Source: Neocallimastix lanati (nom. inval.)
Taxonomy: Eukaryota; Neocallimastigomycota; Neocallimastigomycetes; Neocallimastigales; Neocallimastigaceae
DNA: 62,000 bases
Direction of reading: 5' to 3'
Assembly: GCA_016946835.1 (NCBI GenBank)
Contig: JACVTC010000034.1
Span: 855,001-917,000, forward strand
Below are positions 44,245 to 55,457 of the stretch, in pieces. A program made the position numbers and the translations under genes. Positions within the stretch are counted from its first letter, which is position 1. Each line of letters starts with the position of its first letter. Below the pieces are notes generated by a model. It was not told the origin of the DNA. It saw nothing but the letters and a program-made list of their open reading frames with translations, and searched no databases.

Positions 44245-45023
44245 TAAAAAAAACTTAACCCTTCAAATGAATTATTAATTAAATTATTATATAAATTTGT
44301 TTTTCTTTATACTCATTGAAATCGTCTATATTTTAAAAAAATCATTATTTTCACAAAACTATTAATAATTATTAGTGTATTTTAAAATAATTTTATACAT
44401 AATGATTCAAGAATAATATAATTATTTAATTATTAATTATATTAATAATATTAATTTATATTTATTATTAATATTCTAGTCTTTTTATCAATTTTAAATT
44501 TTAAATAACTCTTTTTTAATCTTTATCAATTTTAAATTTTAAATAACTCTTTTTTAATCTTTATCAATTTTAAATTTTAAAAAACACTTTTTTAATATTT
44601 ATCAATTTTAAATTTTAAATAACTCTTTTTTAAATAAATAATTTAAACAATAGATTTATTAATATTATTTATTTTTAAATTGTTAAATTGTTTTAACTAA
44701 ATTTTTTTTACTAGAAATAGAATAGTTTTTTATATTATATATATTATTTTCTTATTAAAAAGTAAAAAAAAATTAGCGAATGTAAAAAAAAATTACAATA
44801 AAACAAATATTATCTTAAATATATAATCTTTTTCTTCTTTTTATATTATATCTTTCTATCTTTTATAAATATATTTTAACTAATCAAAGTTTTAATATCA
44901 TTTTCAATAATAGTAATAAATAAAAAAAAAAAATAATAATTATAATAATAATCTTTATATATATATATATATAAATTTTTTTTATTAAAAATTGAATTAA
45001 AAATAATAAATTTAAATCAAAAA
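44245..45023 (-). repeat. Unit spacer before tRNA copy 7, with a local triplication
   Basis: Standard spacer. A segment containing ATCAATTTTAAATTTTAAA and an AACTCTTTTTTAA-like tail is repeated about four times at 44487-44635, a local expansion not seen in other units. Confidence 0.8.
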
Positions 45024-45096
45024 TGCGAAGTGTGAGGTTCGAACTCACGACCTTAAGATTATGAGACTTACGCGCTGCCGACTGCGCCAACTTCGC
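45024..45096 (-). tRNA. tRNA-Met(CAU), elongator, copy 7
   Basis: Consensus gene with intact 5' flank. One of only three copies without an upstream insertion. Confidence 0.95.
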
Positions 45097-45821
45097 TTCC
45101 TTGAAATTTGAAAAATAAACTGTAAAGTCTGAACAGAAATTGTTATGTAAGTTTACCTAAAAAAAAAACTTAACCCTTCAAATAAATTATTAATTAAATT
45201 ATTATATAAAATTGTTTTTCTTTATACTCATTGAAATCGTCTATATTTTAAAAAAATCATTATTTTCACAAAATTATTAATAATTATTAGTGTATTTTAA
45301 AATAATTTTATACATTATGATTAAAGAATAATATAATATTCTATTATTAATTATATTAATAATATTAATTAATATTTATTATTAATATCTTAGTCTCTTT
45401 ATCAATTTTAAATTTTAAATAACTCTTTTTTAAATAAATAATTTAAACAATAGATTTATTAATATTATTTATTTTTAAACTGTTAAATTGCTTAACTAAA
45501 TTTTTTTACTAGAAATAGAATAGTTTTTTATGTTTATATACTTTTTTTTCTTATTAAAAAGTAAAAAAAAATTAGCGAATGTAAAAAAAATTTACAATAA
45601 AACAAATATTATCTTAAATATAAAATATTTTTCTTCTTTTTATATTATATTTTTCTATCTTTTATAAATATATTTTAACTAATCAAAGTTTTAATATCAT
45701 TTTCAATAATAGTAATAAATAAAAAAAAAAATAATAATTATAATAATAATCTTTATATATATATATATATAAATTTTTTTTATTAAAAATTGAATTAAAA
45801 ATAATAAATTTAAATCAAAAA
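45097..45821 (-). repeat. Uninterrupted unit spacer between copies 7 and 8
   Basis: A clean reference spacer of 725 bp, useful for defining empty sites in the other units. Confidence 0.85.
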
Positions 45822-45894
45822 TGCGAAGTGTGAGGTTCGAACTCACGACCTTAAGATTATGAGACTTACGCGCTGCCGACTGCGCCAACTTCGC
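45822..45894 (-). tRNA. tRNA-Met(CAU), elongator, copy 8
   Basis: Consensus gene. Solo LTR C lies 65 bp upstream. Confidence 0.95.
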
Positions 45895-45959
45895 TTCCTT
45901 GAAATTTGAAAAATAAACTGTAAAGTCTGAACAGAAATTGTTATGTAAGTTTACCTATA

Positions 45960-46479
45960 TGTTAATAAGATTATATTTGGTTTTGATATAACTTGGTTGG
46001 AATGCTATAAACTAATAACTTCCTTATGATAATTAAATTTTATTTTATCAGTATTATTATAGAATTTTATTATATTTTTATTTTATTATTTTATTTGATT
46101 TTATTTAATAATATTTTTTAATGAATGAATTTATCAGATTATTAAAATATTAATAATCTTACGAAGATTATTTAAAACATTTAATTCACTATTCTTTTAT
46201 ACATAAAAATAAACAATTAAAAAGTTATATAATAATAAATGAAATAATAAACAATAGTTTAAAAAGTTAGATAATAATAAATAAAAAATAAACAATTAAT
46301 TATACTTTAAAAAGTATAAATTATATTCAACAATTTTATTATTATTATTATTATTTAATAATAATAAATAATATATATTTATATTGTAAAAGGATTTTGA
46401 GGCGTATGATCATACTAAATAATGATTAATTTGTTATGGTAATGAGGCTTATATAGCTCATCGAGTTATATCCTTTACA
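45960..46479 (+). repeat. Solo LTR C
   Basis: 520 bp, TGTTAATAAG...CCTTTACA, with 5-bp duplication CTATA (45955-45959, 46480-46484). The empty site ACCTATAAAAAA is visible in unit 1. It shares ACTTGGTTGGAA...CTAATAACTTCC-like sequence with LTR E, so it belongs to the A/B/C/E group in a broad sense. Confidence 0.85.
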
Positions 46480-47048
46480 CTATAAAAAACTTAACCCTTC
46501 AAATAAATTATAATTAAATTATTATATAAAATAGTTTTTCTTTATACTCATTGAACTCGTCTATATTTTAAAAAAATCATTATTTTCACAAAACTATTAA
46601 TAATTATTAGTGTACTTTAAAATAATTTTATACATTATGATTAAAGAATAATATAATATTCTATTATTAATTATATTAATAATATTAATTTATATTTATT
46701 ATTAATATTCTACTCTTTTTTATCAATATTCAATATATTACTAGAAATAGAATAGTTTTTTATGTTTATATACATTTTTTTCTTATTAAAAAGTAAAAAA
46801 AAATTAGCCAATATAAAAAAAAATTACAATAAAACAAATATTATCTTAAATATAAAATCTTATTCTTCTTTTTATATTATATTTTTCTATCTTTTAAAAA
46901 TATATTTTAACTAATTAAAGTTTTAATATCATTTTCAATAATAGTAATAAAAAATAAAAATAATAATAATTATAATAATAATCTTTATATATATATATAA
47001 ATTTTTTTATGAAAAATTGAATTAAAAATAATAAATTTAAATCAAAAA
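46480..47048 (-). repeat. Unit spacer before tRNA copy 9 (internally deleted)
   Basis: Standard spacer, but shorter. The stretch between the TATTCAATATATTACT and ACTAGAAATAGAATAG landmarks is missing, as in the unit before copy 10. Confidence 0.8.
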
Positions 47049-47121
47049 TGCGAAGTGTGAGGTTCGAACTCACGACCTTAAGATTATGAGACTTACGCGT
47101 TGCCGACTGCGCCAACTTCGC
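47049..47121 (-). tRNA. tRNA-Met(CAU), elongator, copy 9
   Basis: Consensus gene except one D-arm change (CGCGTTGCC on the + strand). A nested retroelement cluster begins 7-8 bp upstream and separates the gene from the rest of its flank, which resumes near 55470. Confidence 0.93.
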
Positions 47122-47135
47122 TTTCTCGTTGGTGC

Positions 47136-47603
47136 TATAAAATTAATTATAAATAATTTCTTAACTACAAATTAACATTAATTATTACTAATTAACATTA
47201 AATTGAGAAAATAAAATTAAATATAATTAAATAAATATAAAATAATATAAATAAATAATTATACTTAACTTAAATATAAGATAGAGTTTATTATAGAAAG
47301 TTTATAATAAACAATAACACAAAAGGAATAAAAGACACAAATATTTATAAAAAATGTTTTATTAAAAGGGTTTTGTTTTATTAATTAATTATTTTATTTG
47401 AATTATTATTTATTATAAAAATTCTAAAATAATAACTCTTGATTTCTCGAAGAGAACTCAAGAGAATCAAATATATATAAATTAATAATTAAATATTATT
47501 GGTTAAACTAAATACAATAATTTAATGTATTAAATTAATGTATTAAATAAGAAAGATAGATAAATTTTATAATAAAATAATAAATTTATCTAAGTTTCTT
47601 ACA
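47136..47603 (+). repeat. LTR D, left copy (first 14 bp missing)
   Basis: 468 bp that appear identical to 49886-50353. The full right copy (49872-50353) has TGTAAGAAA...TTTCTTACA ends, while the left copy begins abruptly after TTGGTGC, next to tRNA copy 9. Confidence 0.85.
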
Positions 47604-48620
47604 TTGCTCCCTTTACTTAATGAATTTGTATAAATTCATTATTATATAGGAAGTAGTAAGTTTAAAATAAAAATTATAATTAACCAAAAAAAATAAAATT
47701 AAATAATTTATTAAAAGTTTTGCTAACCTTAACTTTTTTACATCTAGAGAAAAGATTAGCGGAAAAACTCTAGATGAATCAATATTAAGTAAAACCAATT
47801 AACTTGGGAAAAACCTTAATATTGTTTTCTAAACTAATATATAAATATAAGTGAATAAATAATTATAAAATTAAATAAAATAACTATAATTATTAAATGT
47901 ATAAATAAATATAAAATTAAATAAAATGACTATATTATTAAATGAATAAATAAATATTAAATTAAATAAATTATAATAACTAAGAAATGTAAATAAATTA
48001 TTAATAAATTTATTTGTATTTCTTACATTGCTCCTTTTCATTTGAATTGTTCAATGAAAGAAGAACAATTTAAGAAGTAATAAATTAAGAAATATTAAGT
48101 AGAAATAAAATAAAATTTAAATAAAATTAAAATAAATATTTAATTGCAATTTCAATTTAAAATTGAAATTTAAATTTTGAATTAAAATTTTATTTTAGAT
48201 AAATAATTAAATGAACAATAATTTATAAATTTATATTATATATTATATATATTTTGTATTAATAAATAAATAAATAATAATAATAATAATTAATTTTACA
48301 ATATATATATATATTGTATATTATTCATTAAATGAATGAAAATAATAATAATTTTAAATTATATATTATATATTATATATTTTTCATATTTATTAAATAA
48401 ATAATAACATTTTATTATTTATATTATATATATGTTATATTATTCATTAGATAAATAAATAAGTAATAATTTAAATTATACATATGAATTATTTATTAAA
48501 TAAATAAATAATAATATTTTATAATTTTTTATATTAAATTTTATATGTATATTTTGAAATATGTATTAAATAAATAATAATAATATTTTATAATTTTTTA
48601 TATTACATATATATATATAT

Positions 48621-48671
<51 letters not shown>

Positions 48672-48980
48672 GATATAACGAGATATAGCTTTTGCCGATA
48701 TCTGTTTTAACAAAGGGCAATTAGTAATTAACAATTATATTATATTATTAATAATAATATATTATTTCAATTTCATAGAAGTGAATTTCAATTTTTATAT
48801 CACTTCAGCCCAAGTGTTAATATCTATATGTGATCATAGAACATTGTAATTATATATTTAAATATATCTTATAATTTTTTAAAATTTTATTTTCGTTCGT
48901 ATGATCAATATTAAAAACTTTTTATTATTATTATTTATTATTATTATTACTTTATTTATCATAATTATAATTTTATTTAC

Positions 48981-49023
<43 letters not shown>

Positions 49024-49871
49024 TAATTTATTTATTTTTTATATTTATTTATTTTAAAGAAAAGAAAACTGAACAACTTATCTTTTAAATTATTAATTTA
49101 TTTTATTTATTTTTTGTTTTTTGTTTGTTTATTTGTTTGTTTTGTTTTGTTTCCTGTTTTGTTGCTTTGTTTTGTTTTATTTTGTTATTTTGTTATTTTG
49201 TTTTTGTTTTTGTTTTTTGTTTTGTTTTTGTTTTTTGTTTTTTGTTTTTATTTTTGTTTTATTTTATTTTATTTTATTTTATTTTATTTTATTTTTTTTT
49301 AATAAGAAAAATATATATATAATGTATATAATGTATATAATGTATATAATGTATATAATGTATATAATGTATATAATGTTATATATAAAAACAATTATAT
49401 AATATTAAAATATAATATAAATATAATATTATAATAGATAAATATGTTATATAAAATAAAATAAAGTAAAATAGTTAGTATTTAATATTGTTAATTTTTA
49501 TGAAATTTATAAAGACTTATTTTTAAAAGTAAATAGGCAAAGTAAACAGAATAAGTGTTGTCATATTATTATAAAGTTATAATGTTTAATATATATAATA
49601 ATAAAGAATTGTTAGTAAATGTAATAATAAATTAAACAAAATAAATAATATATATATGACATAAACAAACATAAACAATGAAAAGAAAAATAAAAAATAA
49701 ACAAAAAAAAATTTATAAATTTAAATTGAGAGAAAGAAAAAAATTCGTAAATAATATAAAAATGAATTTATTTAATTTAATTATTCCATTATAATTATAA
49801 TTATTATTTTTTGTTATATTCATATTAAATTATTTATAAAATATTTTCTTCCTAAAAAGAAGAGTTATTAT
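47604..49871 (+). mobile_element. Non-coding interior between LTR D copies
   Basis: 2.3 kb without a protein-like frame. 47604-48027 ends in ...TTTCTTACATTGCTCC, just as LTR D does, and shares AAAGATTAG and AAAACCAATTAA landmarks with LTR E, so it looks like a partial, related LTR. The remainder holds AAT runs, a 40-bp poly-T (48627-48667), TTTTG/TTTTA stretches (49105-49300) and a TATAATGTA array (49316-49380). With near-identical LTRs on both sides this resembles a non-autonomous (LARD-like) element. Confidence 0.55.
49316..49380. repeat. TATAATGTA nonanucleotide array
   Basis: About seven tandem 9-bp units. Methionine/isoleucine-rich frames across it are artefacts. Confidence 0.9.
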
Positions 49872-50353
49872 TGTAAGAAATTACTTATAAAATTAATTAT
49901 AAATAATTTCTTAACTACAAATTAACATTAATTATTACTAATTAACATTAAATTGAGAAAATAAAATTAAATATAATTAAATAAATATAAAATAATATAA
50001 ATAAATAATTATACTTAACTTAAATATAAGATAGAGTTTATTATAGAAAGTTTATAATAAACAATAACACAAAAGGAATAAAAGACACAAATATTTATAA
50101 AAAATGTTTTATTAAAAGGGTTTTGTTTTATTAATTAATTATTTTATTTGAATTATTATTTATTATAAAAATTCTAAAATAATAACTCTTGATTTCTCGA
50201 AGAGAACTCAAGAGAATCAAATATATATAAATTAATAATTAAATATTATTGGTTAAACTAAATACAATAATTTAATGTATTAAATTAATGTATTAAATAA
50301 GAAAGATAGATAAATTTTATAATAAAATAATAAATTTATCTAAGTTTCTTACA
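49872..50353 (+). repeat. LTR D, right copy
   Basis: 482 bp with a perfect 9-bp terminal inverted repeat TGTAAGAAA/TTTCTTACA. Confidence 0.88.
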
Positions 50354-50358
50354 GGGTG

Positions 50359-51806
50359 TGTAATAATTTCTATAAATTATAGAAATTATTATTTATAATT
50401 AATATTGTTAAGTTGGTACTTAGATTAAAGGGTAAACTTGGTTGGAAGCCTTTAATCTAATAACCTTTTGATATTATTTTATTTTTTTAAATTGATTTAT
50501 TCAAATATAAAATATTATTTTATTATTAAACTTTTAATTAACTATATTTTTATTTAATATGTTTTATTATAAAGTTATCAGATTATTTGTAAATAATAAT
50601 CTTACAAAGATTTAAAAAAGAATATTTTTTAGTTCTTTTATATTTTGAAAAACAATATAAAATATTTAATAATATATTTTAATAAATACTAATTTAAAGA
50701 TAACAATATAAAATATAATTTTAATATATAAAGTAATAGAATAATACATATATAATATAAGATAATAAAAATATATAAAATAATATAATTAATAAAAATC
50801 AATTTTTATAAATAATATTCAACTATATTAATTAATATAAAAAGGGATAATGTTAATTAATATGTAATACAATATTAATCAATTAATATATTAGGGGTTC
50901 AATAATGTATAAAAGGGATAATATTAATTAATATGTAATACAATATTAATTTGGTTATGAACGGTACAAGGATTTAAGGAGTACAAATTATATTTATAAT
51001 TAAATTGTTATTTTTGTAGTATTAAATATAAATTAATTTGTATCAAATCCTTGACAAATATTAACTAAACTATTAAGATTAAATAAAAAAGTAAAATAAA
51101 AATTAAAATAAAAATAAGAATTTAATACTTATCTTTAAAATTAGAGTTTATTATAAGAAAATATAATAGACCTTAAATGAATGAGAAATAAAATATGTTT
51201 TTATCAAAAGAACTTTATTAATCTATTTTATTATTAAATATTTTATTATTTTTTTTTTTGACAAATTTTAAAATAACTATTTTATATTAATTGAAATATT
51301 AATGTCTTTTATTGTTATTATATTTTTCTTAAAATAATAACTCTTGATTTTCTAAAGACGAAAATCAACAGCTATTTATATTTTTACAAAAATAAATGTA
51401 TTTTTCTAATCTTAACAATGATTCTTTCCAGAAAAAGATTAGAAGAAAAAACTGGAAAGATTTTTGATCAATAATCTATACTTATTGATCATCGTGTTAT
51501 TAAATAAAACCAATTATAATTAATCGGAAAAACTTTAATAACCGATTTTAATAACTAAAAGAATTAAAAAGAAAAAGGATAAAAAAGAGAAGGATAAAAT
51601 AATGCAGAAATTTTATTAAATACATTTTTTCTATGAAATAATACAGAAGTTATATTAAATACAATTTTTCATATAACAATTAATACATTAATTAGTATAA
51701 TTGTTTTTAAATGAAATAAATTTTTTTAAAGAATAATAATTATGAAATAATTATTAATTAATAAGAAATAGAAATAAATTATAAAAATTTATATCAATTT
51801 CTTACA
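50359..51806 (+). repeat. LTR E (large solo LTR or small element)
   Basis: 1448 bp, TGTAATAATTTC...AATTTCTTACA, flanked by the 5-bp repeat GGGTG (50354-50358, 51807-51811). The right GGGTG includes the first two bases of LTR F, so E inserted at the very start of element F. A roughly 60-bp segment (AAAAGGGATAATRTTAATTA core) is duplicated near 50838-50950. Its 3' half resembles LTR D and the 47604-48027 segment (AATAACTCTTGATTT). Confidence 0.8.
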
Positions 51807-51809
51807 GGG

Positions 51810-52182
51810 TGGTACGAGACAAAGTGAAAAATTAAAATTAAATAAAATTAAATTTACATAAATAAATAGAAAATCAAATTAATCCATAAAAGGATAAATT
51901 AAATTGAAATTTATATATAAAGTATAAAATTAGAAATTATTAAGACTCTCTCTTTTCCACATATAATTTTATTAAATGTAAAAAAATTAGATTGAATGAC
52001 AATTGATCTAAATTGAGATTTCAATTGATCAAAAATAAAAATTTAATAAAAATTAAATAAACAATTTATAAAGTAGAATTTAAGTATTTAGTTATAATTT
52101 ACAACTTTAGTGTGAATTACTTATTATTGTGAATATTAATATAATTAGATTTAAATTTTAAAAATTCATTTACATTGCACCA
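51810..52182 (+). repeat. Element F left LTR
   Basis: 373 bp. A few differences from the right copy were seen (for example GAGACAAAG versus GAGACCAAG). Confidence 0.9.
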
Positions 52183-52190
52183 TAAAATTT

Positions 52191-52206
52191 TGGGGGCTCA
52201 TCCGGG
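52191..52206 (+). other. Element F primer-binding site, tRNA-Pro type
   Basis: TGGGGGCTCATCCGGG lies 8 bp after the LTR. It matches the well-known tRNA-Pro primer site (TGGGGGCTCGTCCGGG) except at one base. Elements 1 and 2 use a different site. Confidence 0.8.
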
Positions 52207-52288
52207 AAAAGTAAATGAATTAATTATATTAATGAAAAACATAATAAGTAATATAAATAGAATTATGAACTGTAATAAATAATAAATA

Positions 52289-52460
52289 AGTAATTATAGT
52301 TAGTTAATTACTTTTAAGTAAATAATAAATAAGTAATTATAGTTAGTTAATTACTTTTGAGTAAATAATAAATAAGTAATTATAGTTAGTTAATTACTTT
52401 TGAGTAAATAATAAATAAGTAATTATAGTTAGTTAATTACTTTTGAATAAATAATATAAA
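52289..52460 (+). repeat. 43-bp tandem repeat in the element F leader
   Basis: Four copies of a unit containing TAATTATAGTTAGTTAATTA followed by CTTTTGAGTAAATAATAAAT. The core AATTA...TAATT is palindromic, so each unit could fold. Confidence 0.88.
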
Positions 52461-52559
52461 AAAAAAAAATATTAAATAATAAAAAAATATTAACTATAGC
52501 TAGTTAATGAAAATTATCCATTGATGAATTATCAAATTGTTATGAATAATTAAGGAATA

Positions 52560-53612
52560 ATGGATCCTAATCTAATTAAGTTAATTAAAATATTACCACG
52601 ACTAAATGTAGTGAATGAACAAAACGTATTGACATGGTATGACAAGTTGGTAAACTTAATACAAGGGAGTGGTGTTCAAGATGAAGAAATTAGATATAGA
52701 TTAGCGTTTCTTGCTACCAGTGGTGAAGCACGAAGACTAATAAAAGAATTAAAAGAGGAAATGCCAGAAGAAGTGTATCCAAACTTAATCCAAATTAAAA
52801 ATGCACTTCTTAATATAAAAGATCGAGATCATTTTTATTATTACGATAAATTAAAGGCTATAAAATTAAAGGTAGGACAAAATTTATTCGATTTTAATTC
52901 TATTTATTTAGAATATTACAATAAATTACCATCACCGCTTAAGGAAGGCTTTACAGTAAAAGACTACGTTAGGTCAATTGAGATAAATCAATATGCATGT
53001 TTTACTGTAATTTATGAAGGCGTTGAAACAATTGAAGAAGCTTGTCGAATTACACATAAAATACAAAATATCATTAACTTTGAAGAATGTGTACGAAATG
53101 AGCAAAATTTTTATTATGAACCAATGGAGTTAGCAGAAACTGTTGAAATTAAAGAAATTAAGCAAGAAGAAAACAGTAATAAAGAAGAATGGATCGCTAA
53201 AGCCGAAGATATCAAAGTAATAAATGACAAAGAAGAAGTTGAAAAGGGTGATAAAGAAACAATTAATAAGAATACTATGTTAAAAGAAATAGAAGATGAT
53301 GACAAACCAATCAATCATAATGACGGAATAAATAACGAAATAAAGGAAGTGGAAAATATTGCAAGTCTTAACAAAATTAATACTGAAAATAATAATGAAG
53401 AACTAATGAGAGCGGATAACCATGTGAAAACGCAACGAACTGATAAATTTGAGTGGATAGATACGACAAGTGAAAAGTATCAAACATTAAGGATCAACAT
53501 CAAAGATAATTCCAAGATAAGGTGCGATAATCGAGAAGACTTAAGAATGGTAGAAAGGAATTATAAATATAAAAGGAAATTTATAAACTATTTTATATTA
53601 TTTTTATTTTAG
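52560..53612 (+). CDS. Element F Gag-like protein without zinc knuckle
   Basis: 350 residues. The first 190 residues resemble the capsid-like parts of the Gags of elements 1 and 2 in length, helical charge pattern and landmarks, for example a LKVGQNLFDFNSIYLEYYNKL segment comparable to the KIKDFNVRYRTLYTKL segment of element 1. A Glu/Lys/Asn-rich region follows (about 195-330). There is no CCHC knuckle and no slippery site at the stop. The C-terminus is short and hydrophobic (INYFILFLF). Likely role: particle assembly of a non-autonomous element. Alternatively a decayed Gag that lost its nucleocapsid. Confidence 0.78.
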   Translation: MDPNLIKLIKILPRLNVVNEQNVLTWYDKLVNLIQGSGVQDEEIRYRLAFLATSGEARRLIKELKEEMPEEVYPNLIQIKNALLNIKDRDHFYYYDKLKAIKLKVGQNLFDFNSIYLEYYNKLPSPLKEGFTVKDYVRSIEINQYACFTVIYEGVETIEEACRITHKIQNIINFEECVRNEQNFYYEPMELAETVEIKEIKQEENSNKEEWIAKAEDIKVINDKEEVEKGDKETINKNTMLKEIEDDDKPINHNDGINNEIKEVENIASLNKINTENNNEELMRADNHVKTQRTDKFEWIDTTSEKYQTLRINIKDNSKIRCDNREDLRMVERNYKYKRKFINYFILFLF

Positions 53613-53726
53613 CTTTTATAGTTATTAATAAATTTTATATAGTTAAGAAAACAGATAGTATAGAGATAGTTAATTAATTAAAGTAGATCAATTTTTTCTG
53701 TTTCGTTTACTAAGTCAACCTTAGGA

Positions 53727-53766
53727 GGACTTCAGGGGACGAAGTCCAAGCTTAGGGGGGAGATCT
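53727..53766 (+). promoter_or_regulatory. Hairpin and polypurine tract, element F
   Basis: GGACTTC (53727-53733) pairs with GAAGTCC (53741-53747). The purine tract AGGGGGGAGA (53754-53763) follows and the LTR starts 3 bp later. Confidence 0.75.
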
Positions 53767-54139
53767 TGGTACGAGACCAAGTGAAAAATTAAAATTAAAT
53801 AAAATTAAATTTACATAAAAAAATAGAAAATCAAATTAATCCATAAAAGGATAAATTAAATTGAAATTTATATATAAAGTATAAAATTAGAAATTATTAA
53901 GACTCTCTCTTTTCCACATATAATTTTATTAAATGTAAAAAAATTAGATTGAATGACAATTGATCTAAATTGAGATTTCAATTGATCAAAAATAAAAATT
54001 TAATAAAAATTAAATAAACAATTTATAAAGTAGAATTTAAGTATTTAGTTATAATTTACAACTTTAGTGTGAATTACTTATTATTGTGAATATTAATATA
54101 ATTAGATTTAAATTTTAAAAATTCATTTACATTGCACCA
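53767..54139 (+). repeat. Element F right LTR
   Basis: 373 bp, ends ...ATTGCACCA. Confidence 0.9.
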
Positions 54140-55002
54140 ACGGGTAGTAAAGAACGAACATATAATGGATTATTAATTAGAATTTCAACTTACTTTAGAA
54201 TCCATTATATTATTCTTTACTTAATATTACTTTACTATATTTTCTATACTAAAATATTTTCTAAATATATATATATATATTTTTTTATATTTTTATTAAA
54301 AGTTTCTAAAATATTATCAATAATTCTATATTTTTATTATTAATATCAATATCTATAATTTAACCTTAAATTTTATTATTTTATTAAAGTGTTTATTATC
54401 AATATTAATATTTTATTTTTATTTTCAAATATATTATTATATTATTATTATTATATTATATCAATATTAAAATTGTATTCTTTTTAGTATTTTATTTTAT
54501 TTTTAAATTGATTATTTAATATTTTTATTCCCCACAAATAAAATCAAATCTTAATTGATTAATAATAAATATTAAATATATTATAGTTTTTAAATTTATT
54601 TTATATAAAATATAAGAATATTATATTAATAGTCTTGATTAAAATAACTTTATTTTTCTGTAAAATCTTTTTAAATTTTGTTTGTTTCTTTTCGTATATA
54701 TTAAATAATTTAGTTTTAGTATATGAAAAATAATATAAAATTATATAAACAAAATTTATTAAAATAAAAATATTTATGAATTAATTAATTTAAATTAATA
54801 TAAAATTGAAGTAATTAGTAATAGTAGATTATTTTTTTTAAATATGATAACAAAATGTAGAAAGGCTTTACATATTTATTTTTTTTCAAAAAAGTATAAA
54901 TAAGTGAAGTTTTTCAAGAATTAAAATGTAGACAGAAAAATATTAAAAATAAATAATTAAATAAAATTCTAATAAAACCCGAACCATAACACGGGACGCC
55001 CT
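54140..55002 (+). repeat. LTR-like remnant L
   Basis: AT-rich block with an imperfect 26-bp inverted repeat near its start (54146-54171 versus 54199-54221). A GGCTTTACA...GTATAAATAAG promoter-like segment near 54860-54910 resembles LTR I. It ends at CATAACACGGGACGCCC. Borders are not confirmed. Confidence 0.4.
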
Positions 55003-55457
55003 GATAACTATGAAATAAGCAATAAATTTGAGAATAAAGTTATAAGATTAAATATTTAAATTTTTAAGAAATAAACAATTATAACCTTAAATTAGATAAA
55101 AAAGAATATAAAAAGATGTAAATAAGAAAATAATTATAAAGGGAGAGAGAGATCAGAAAGAAAAGAAAGAAAAAAAATATAAATAGGACAAAAATATAAA
55201 AAAATGTAGTGTAGAATGGAGATATAATAAGAAATAAAAATATATAGTTAGTTAGATTATAATAAAAATGTAGTAATTAAAATAATGTATAATTAAGTAA
55301 TATAATAAATAAAAAAAAATATTAATAAAATAATAATAAAAAAATATTTTAATAATAAATAAATAAAAGTTCTTAATTTATGTGTTTATTCAATTTAGAA
55401 TAATTTATCTTAACTAGAGAAGTGTCAAAAAAGCCCAAGGTACAATAACACGTACCA
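55003..55457 (+). repeat. LTR-like remnant K
   Basis: Starts TGATAACTATG right after a G/C-rich purine-tract-like stretch and ends AACACGTACCA. The tRNA-array sequence resumes shortly after. Probably the outermost LTR of the cluster at tRNA copy 9. Internal sequence is A-rich with no frame. Confidence 0.4.

Larger units (their letters stand above)
51810..54139 (+). mobile_element. Element F: gag-only LTR retroelement (TR-GAG type)
   Basis: About 2.33 kb with two near-identical LTRs (51810-52182 and 53767-54139, 373 bp each), TGGTACGAGAC...TTGCACCA. It has a tRNA-Pro-like primer site, a leader with a 43-bp tandem repeat, a single Gag-like ORF, then hairpin, purine tract and LTR. No protease, RT or integrase is present. 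The LTR start and 3' hairpin resemble element 2, so a relative of element 2 could supply Pol in trans. Flanking duplications are unclear because LTR E disrupted the left border. Confidence 0.88.

Noticed and set aside
53777-55457. Element F extended to include 54140-55457 as its 3' half
   Set aside because: The F right LTR ends cleanly at 54139 with the same terminus as its left LTR. The following DNA has a different LTR-like character.
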